A stretch of DNA of 64,000 nt from Opeltia flavorubescens (lineage: Eukaryota > Ascomycota > Lecanoromycetes > Teloschistales > Teloschistaceae). The position numbers and the translations under genes were made by a program. This document shows, piece after piece, positions 56,552 through 64,000 of the stretch (the stretch's first letter is position 1; the number at the start of each line of letters is the position of its first letter). The notes under the pieces are model-generated. The model saw only the letters and a list, made by a program, of their open reading frames with translations. It was not told the DNA's origin and did no database searches. The DNA lies in contig KE546973.1 of the NCBI GenBank assembly GCA_000442125.1, positions 186,001-250,000 of the forward strand. The letters run 5' to 3'.

Positions 56552-57425
56552 GATAGGCGGCAGGAGACGGGCTTGAGATGCGGGCGATTTCTGTGCCGCA
56601 GGAAGGCCGCCTGAGCGAGTGACAGGCAAACTTCACTCAAAGAGCGAAAGGGGAAAGATAATTATTAGTGGAGTCGATAACACCTTATAATGTTGTAGAT
56701 GCCGCATCTTGTTCACTGAAGTGCATGTTGTGTTGGACCCTCATAAGCCAGCCCTCATTGGTCACTTCTGCACGATTTAGGATGCCGAAATCTTAGCCTC
56801 CTACTTATTCATTTACTACTACTGCCTCAGCAAACTAATACAAGCGGCTTACTTTCGCATGCCAGCGATTGACAAACGTCTTAATTGGCTCTACCTACCA
56901 TTGATATGATGATATACATCAAAATGAAGTTACGGTGTTTTGAATACACCATGTACATTGAAATTCTCTTAACAAGACAAGCATCAAGATAGTCGCAAGG
57001 TAAAGAACTTAGGTAATTGTATCATCATGTCCTGCGCAGGTTCAATCTCAACAGAAGGATCTATACAGACGTGTTTGCTCGGACAGAACCGGTGACTCTC
57101 TACGACGCCTTCGGGAAGGGCATTCGAGCTGGTATGACTGCTGCACATGAACACGTAACTAAATACTGTTTATTCATTGTATGATACTTGGACTCTAACT
57201 AAATCGCCGGTCGTATCACCGATATGCATAAGTGTTGGGTCGATATTGCTTGCTTTCCCGTGCATTGCACTTTCCGGACCATTCTATAACTTCCATTTTT
57301 TTACTTGTGCTTTCCTTCTAGTCGTCTCTTCATTCAAGATCATACGATCATGGACTCGCTTCACTAGCTTTGACACTTTGAGCTGAAAGTTTGGCTACCG
57401 TGCTTCATGCTATGTAGTCGTTGAG
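56552..57425. other. Divergent intergenic region, pkh / disordered protein
   Basis: Contains the 5' end of the kinase gene. CACTAATAAT followed by CACTCGCTCAG on the minus strand (about 56665 to 56610) could be branch point and acceptor of an unplaced first intron. Nothing else recognised. Confidence 0.45.
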
Positions 57426-59501
57426 ATGCTTCGTTTAACCTCGACAAGCATCAATTTGACCTCATCAGATATCGAATGGCATTCCCAGCGTCATGAACGA
57501 CGATTGAATATCCTCAAGAAGGGTAAGTTGTCCAATGATGTGGCTGAAGGACGAGATGCCCATTCACAATCGCCTGGGCCCTCTCACAATCAGGTTGCAA
57601 AGGAGCCTTCTAGTCTTTCAAGACCTCGGCGTCGGAATTATGACGAGGTGCCTATATATACAGACGAGCCTGTTCCACGAGACTCGCAAGCATATTGGAA
57701 CACCATCTTAGCGGACGCGGGAACAACAGCAAGGGTGCATCAAACATCCTTGGCCAGATCGCCTCAAATAATTGTGCCTTCCGATTCCTGGCTAGAAAAC
57801 AATGGCTCTTTACGGCTTTCCATCCGCGATACTAACGAAGAAGATCCAATCACTACCTCGTGCGATGGCGATCTTATTTCTCCTAGGTCACCTGACTCCG
57901 ATCGAGAATCTGCGGCATCGACGGAGATATTTCCACGCTTGTCGTCGCTCTCACTACCATCTCTAGATGGTGACCAGGATTGGCAGCAGAATCAGTCTCA
58001 CAGAAGTTCAATTGAATCGCTGCATCTTCAATCCTCACGTAAATGGAACACTGGGGTCGATGCTGAGGCTAGTGATCAGCTGCCTAAACCTCTCAACGAG
58101 TCGGGAATGGACTCACAACACACTTGGGCTAGTCAAGCGGATGTCGATGGGCCTTCAGATGCTGCTCCAACACTCCGGCATATTTCTTCTATATCAACCC
58201 TGCAGGACCAGGATCCCGGATCTGTCGGGATGCCATTTGGTGCCCAGGCGAGGAAAGCTGAGCTGGCTGCATCGCGTACCGCCGGATCCTTTACTGGTTC
58301 ACCCCTCTATCGACCAGAATCTGGGATAACTGAATGGTATGACCGAGATAGTTATGGTCAAGCGTACAATCGCACAAGATCAGGAGGGGTGCCTCGTTCA
58401 CGGCTGTACATTTCCGAAGCAGCTGCGTCGAGCTCTCCGGTGGGACACGAGAGATTCACATCTGCGTGGGACTATGAAACAGCTATCGACCAGGGTGACA
58501 TTCACTATTCTCCCCCTCGAAGTCGTCGGAGACCCTACAGGCGTCGCAGTGAGACGTACTCATTCGTTGCATCCGAAGAGTCGACCCATCACACTCTGAC
58601 ACCAGAAGCGGCTAGTACTACTTTAGCCAGCACGAACCCTTTCGGACCTTCTCCTTACGATCGTTCGAGTCTTCGGCTTAACGAATTTCGGGACTCTCCT
58701 ACTACTCGTGAGGGTTATGCAACAGGGTCGTTACCACCGTCAACGCCTCGGAGAGCACAAGATTATGCTTCATCGCTACGGATGCGTCACCAACATCCCG
58801 TAATGTCTCCATACTACAGCCCGAACCTGACACAATCGCGTAATAATTCATCGACGCATTCTAACGGCATGTCTCCTCAAAGCCACGACGGATCGTTCGG
58901 TCTGCCTTACATTGCAGATACAAACGCCCGCGACAGTTCCACGTTTCCTCGACGAATTCTGGGTTCTCTACCTTTGCCGGCTAGCCCAGCGAGCCGCATT
59001 CCATCCTTTAGTTCCAATATCATCTCCAGAGATGAAAACAATCACTTCCCAAGCGGCTCCTACCGCCCGAATACCCCACCTCTACCGCCCAGCCCCATCG
59101 AAAGTACATTCCGCACACCGACTCGCATCCCCATCTACGATGACAGCCTTCCAGCTTACTCGCAGCCTCAAACCGCCGTCGGTCTCCCTCGACACGGCCT
59201 CCCTCGGACTTCACGGAACCCGTACTTCACCGCGCCAGCACGTAACGGTAGTGGGTTCAGAAGAGGTGCTGCCGACTGGGTGCAGACAGCTTTTGGGACG
59301 CCTACGAGGGCGTCGCGGCGTCATGGACGTGATAGCGGCATGTTGGGCCGAGATGTTGACCAGGAGAACGTGAGTACGGAGGTTGAGGCAGAAAGGAGTG
59401 CGAGGAGGAGCAGAGAGGATGAGAGGAGAGAGCTTAGGCTGAGGAGAAGGGCGTGGCGGGAGGGGAGGAGAGATTGGGGGTCTGATTTGGAGGGCGAATG
59501 A
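57426..59501 (+). CDS. Hypothetical disordered fungal protein, 691 residues
   Basis: Single open frame from ATG (MLRLTSTSINLTSSDIEWHS) to TGA. No folded domain is recognisable. The N-terminal 35 residues could form a helix (WHSQRHERRLNILKK). There are short motifs such as PRDSQAYWNTILADAGTTAR and RRRPYRRRSETYSFV, many Ser/Pro-rich stretches, and PPLPPSPIE. The C-terminus is a strongly basic helix (RSARRSREDERRELRLRRRA). Candidate phosphorylation sites are abundant. No membrane segment. It may be a regulatory or scaffold protein, but I cannot name a family. Introns inside are not evident because no frame break occurs. Confidence 0.72.
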   Translation: MLRLTSTSINLTSSDIEWHSQRHERRLNILKKGKLSNDVAEGRDAHSQSPGPSHNQVAKEPSSLSRPRRRNYDEVPIYTDEPVPRDSQAYWNTILADAGTTARVHQTSLARSPQIIVPSDSWLENNGSLRLSIRDTNEEDPITTSCDGDLISPRSPDSDRESAASTEIFPRLSSLSLPSLDGDQDWQQNQSHRSSIESLHLQSSRKWNTGVDAEASDQLPKPLNESGMDSQHTWASQADVDGPSDAAPTLRHISSISTLQDQDPGSVGMPFGAQARKAELAASRTAGSFTGSPLYRPESGITEWYDRDSYGQAYNRTRSGGVPRSRLYISEAAASSSPVGHERFTSAWDYETAIDQGDIHYSPPRSRRRPYRRRSETYSFVASEESTHHTLTPEAASTTLASTNPFGPSPYDRSSLRLNEFRDSPTTREGYATGSLPPSTPRRAQDYASSLRMRHQHPVMSPYYSPNLTQSRNNSSTHSNGMSPQSHDGSFGLPYIADTNARDSSTFPRRILGSLPLPASPASRIPSFSSNIISRDENNHFPSGSYRPNTPPLPPSPIESTFRTPTRIPIYDDSLPAYSQPQTAVGLPRHGLPRTSRNPYFTAPARNGSGFRRGAADWVQTAFGTPTRASRRHGRDSGMLGRDVDQENVSTEVEAERSARRSREDERRELRLRRRAWREGRRDWGSDLEGE

Positions 59502-59940
59502 GAGGAAAAGAATGACCGCCGAGGGGGGAAGACTTTAGGAATTAACAGGGCGGTGAGGGAATGCGTGGCTCTTAGATTGAATGGCCGTATATCAATCTGC
59601 GTGGATGGGTTGCAAGGGCACTTCGACTTATATTGCGGCCGACACCGCCAGACAGCAGCCCTAATAATATTATTACGACAATATATTCCAGCAATCCATT
59701 TCGTTCTACACAAGACAAATTCATCAAGTGTTATTGTTACAGAGCGTCCTGACTTGATTGTTTAAGAGTGAATCTATCGATATTGTACAACTCGCAAAAT
59801 CATGCACCGGCCTTTCTGACCACCTTCGTGTATTCTACCAAGAGAATCTCAGTTCCAAGACAAAATCTATCATAACCTCTCATCTATGTGAGCTCTACAA
59901 ACAAAACTCAACCCCACAAAAGAGCTCAAAAACCCCCAGC
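59502..59940. other. Intergenic region between converging genes
   Basis: 3' flanks of the disordered-protein gene and ugmA. Nothing recognised. Confidence 0.45.
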
Positions 59941-61773
<1,833 letters not shown>

Positions 61774-62861
61774 CTAAAGCGAGAGACAGCTCGAGAGAAG
61801 GAGTCAAGAAAGGATAATGTACAGTGTTGATATTAAGGGACAAGGATTTTGTACAGAAACGAACGTTCTCAATCACCTGTTGAGCTTATCTGACAAAAGG
61901 AGTGAAGGTGGAACTCGAAAATAATTAGTCGCTCCAAAATTGAAGCTTGGGCCACGTGTGGCGCAACCACATTGGTTTCAGATTCAGCCTTACCCCCGGC
62001 TGACACAAGATCATCAGAAACAGCAAAAGGGGGCGGGGTAACTCCTACAAACCTTTCACCAGAAAATACACCGCAGAACAATAGAATTTGCCGCTTGTTC
62101 ATTCGAGTGGGGTTTGTATCGTATTATATCAATGTTCAACTGTTCAAGGACGACCTCATATTCTTGACCCGAACGGTAGAGGAAGCCCAACCCTTATCAT
62201 CAACCGTCATATGATCCTCCATATTACTTTAGGTTTGCATCTTTGTATGAACAGTCTCCACAGTACAGAAGCCTACCTATAGGAGAGTCTAACTGCCAGA
62301 CGGATAGACTCAGCCGAATGATTGCATTTCGACAATCACCTACAGAATAAAATTAGCATAAAGTCGCACATACCTGCCTTATGCGAGGGTTGAGCCTTGG
62401 AAATGGTAATTGGTCAATCAAGGTGATTTTCTGAGGTGAGGGCACAAGGTGCTCTACCTGTCCTCATTCCCAGCTTCTTCCAAATCGCAAGGGAATACTC
62501 CTTTAATTACTAGCCTTATTCTTTGCTGCAGCTAGGACCTTGGAGAGTCCTTCGAGACGTCTTCGCCTAGACTCTCCGTGAACAGGTGTTATTCCGGCCA
62601 GTAAGCACCCAGCTTTCGCTTTTAGCATCGTTATGTCCGCATCTCTGTTGATTTCAAATCTTCCTCTGACTATGTTCATCAAACAATGCCGTAGATCCGA
62701 TCAGCTGTAGGGTGGCTTTAGCTGACAAATTGTACGTTCGAAGTTCTACGTCATCCTCTTCATCGAAATATAATTGCCCGTGTACGACTATCTTGAGTTC
62801 TGGTACCAATCATAGAATAAGAAATTATTGTTTCCTTAGCCGTTTCTTGAAATTGGCAATC
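61774..62861. other. Divergent intergenic region, ugmA / MBL-fold hydrolase
   Basis: 1.09 kb between start codons. The frame of the hydrolase is open 5' to about 62712 but only with a GTG, so that is not a start. No promoter element was recognised with confidence. Confidence 0.5.
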
Positions 62862-63983
62862 ATGGCGGCGAGTACAGACGTGATTATCCCAGAATCGACC
62901 TCTACCGTCGACATCCACATCATCGACAGCACTTCATGGATTAAGGGTATCCCCACTTCTTTCTTCATGGAGCCGGAGATCAAAGGACACGATATCGTCG
63001 CTGCCGGTGCCTTCTCCTTCCTAATTGAACATCAAAGTACTGGCACAAAGCTTCTTTTCGACCTCGGTGTCCGAAAAGACTGGGAGAATTTGTCTGCGAA
63101 GATAGCCGACAGAATCAAAGAAAATGGATGGACGGTCACAGTCGAGAAAGGAGTCGCTGATGTCCTAAAAGACGGTGGGGTTGAGCCTGAATCCATCAAT
63201 TCAATCATCTGGAGTCATTATCATTGGGACCACACTGGTGACCCGTCCACATTCCCACACTCGACAGAGCTTGTCGTAGGTCCAGGCTTCAAGGAGGCCT
63301 TCACTCCAGCCTACCCAGCAAATCAGGACTCTCCCGTCCTGGAAAGTGACTATGCCGGCCGCAGCCTGCGCGAAATATCGTTCGACTCGAAACTTGAGAT
63401 TGGTGGCTACAAAGCCTTTGACTACTTCGGCGATGGCAGCTTCTACCTCCTCGAGTCACCAGGCCATGCCATAGGCCACATGTGTGCTCTCGCTCGCACA
63501 AGTGCCTCGCCATCAACCTTCATCTTCCTCGGTGGTGACTGTGCCCATCATAGTGGAGAGTACCGGCCGTCGCCGTCAAATCCCTTACCCTCAACTTTGT
63601 CCCCATCTCCGATCCCTCACCTACATCCAACCACCTGTCCTGGAAGCCTCTTCATCCCGGTACACCGCCTTTACGATCCTGCCAACCGCACAAACGCCAC
63701 GGATACTCCGACGTCTGAGCCTTTCTACCTGATCGCTGCTGCAGGCGCTGATGACGTCACTCAAGCAAGAGAGAGCGTCAAGAAGTTGAGCAACTTCGAC
63801 GGACGGGAGGACGTTTTCATGATGATTGCTCATGATGCCCATGTGCGAGACATCGTAAGATGTTTTCCAGAGGGAAAGGCAAATGACTGGAAGAAACAGG
63901 GCTGGAAGGAGAAAGCGATGTGGAGGTTCTTGGCCGATTTCGAGCAGGCGGTAGGTGAGAAGGAGGAGGTGGGACGAGGTTGA
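62862..63983 (+). CDS. Metallo-beta-lactamase-fold hydrolase
   Basis: Cytosolic hydrolase of the MBL superfamily, 373 residues, single exon. The start is the ATG in CAATCATGGCGG. The zinc-binding signature HYHWDH (HxHxDH) sits in IIWSHYHWDHTGDP, around residues 124-129. A downstream ligand His is in ESPGHAIGHM and the next Asp/His pair in LGGDCAHHSG. A further His lies in MIAHDAHVRD near the end. The N-terminus (DIHIIDSTSWIKGIPTSFFM) and FSFLIEHQSTGTKLLFDLGV are typical of fungal lactonase-like MBL enzymes. Possible roles include N-acyl-homoserine-lactone-type lactone hydrolysis, thioester cleavage or secondary metabolism; none can be chosen from sequence. The gene ends 17 bases before the window edge. 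Confidence 0.92.
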   Translation: MAASTDVIIPESTSTVDIHIIDSTSWIKGIPTSFFMEPEIKGHDIVAAGAFSFLIEHQSTGTKLLFDLGVRKDWENLSAKIADRIKENGWTVTVEKGVADVLKDGGVEPESINSIIWSHYHWDHTGDPSTFPHSTELVVGPGFKEAFTPAYPANQDSPVLESDYAGRSLREISFDSKLEIGGYKAFDYFGDGSFYLLESPGHAIGHMCALARTSASPSTFIFLGGDCAHHSGEYRPSPSNPLPSTLSPSPIPHLHPTTCPGSLFIPVHRLYDPANRTNATDTPTSEPFYLIAAAGADDVTQARESVKKLSNFDGREDVFMMIAHDAHVRDIVRCFPEGKANDWKKQGWKEKAMWRFLADFEQAVGEKEEVGRG

Positions 63984-64000
63984 TAATAATGATTGTATCC

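Overview
The window looks like nuclear DNA of a filamentous ascomycete (Pezizomycotina). Genes are dense on both strands, introns are short (mostly 46-82 bases) with CTAAC/CTGAC-type branch points, and the gene set is typical of mould fungi: Cap20 perilipin, UDP-galactopyranose mutase, PDK1-like Pkh kinase, POT peptide transporter and several short-chain dehydrogenases. A Leotiomycete-like fungus is my guess, but the sequence alone does not settle the class. I saw no rRNA, tRNA, CRISPR array, transposon or virus-derived element.

Layout. 0-3 kb: 3' part of the rRNA helicase gene spb4 (cut by the window edge), tail-to-tail with an uncharacterised coiled-coil protein. 3.5-9.2 kb (minus): a 1231-residue disordered, probably nuclear protein and mitochondrial ribosomal protein uS15m. 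The latter is divergent from cytosolic ribosomal protein uS2/S0 (9.4-10.4 kb). 11-14.3 kb: a small orphan gene and a four-exon short-chain dehydrogenase. 15-18.3 kb: a dynamin-family GTPase carrying a nucleoporin-like FG-repeat segment built on a 123-bp tandem repeat, the most unusual gene here. 19.5-21.6 kb: POT peptide transporter. 22.5-26.2 kb: an OGFr-domain protein and two more short-chain dehydrogenases. 27.4-30.8 kb: three fungal orphans. 31.3-38.5 kb: ribosomal protein eL27 divergent from a 2035-residue coiled-coil protein with many degenerate helical repeats. 39-44.3 kb: SWI/SNF subunit Snf12 (with an assembly gap), SSU-processome WD protein Sof1 and proteasome lid subunit Rpn6. 45-53.3 kb: Cap20, a long gene-poor stretch, a 2-oxoglutarate/Fe(II) oxygenase, a small two-helix membrane protein, a tandem duplication and a predicted GPI-anchored protein. 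53.8-64 kb: Pkh kinase, a disordered protein, UDP-galactopyranose mutase and a metallo-beta-lactamase-fold hydrolase.

How they fit together. Most recognisable genes are housekeeping: ribosome assembly and structure (spb4, sof1, uS2, eL27, uS15m), proteolysis (rpn6), chromatin (snf12), signalling (pkh) and cell wall (ugmA). Several sit head-to-head with short shared promoters. I see no convincing secondary-metabolite cluster. Exon models were read by hand from splice signals, reading frame and recalled family sequence. Starts lacking a family anchor are marked uncertain.
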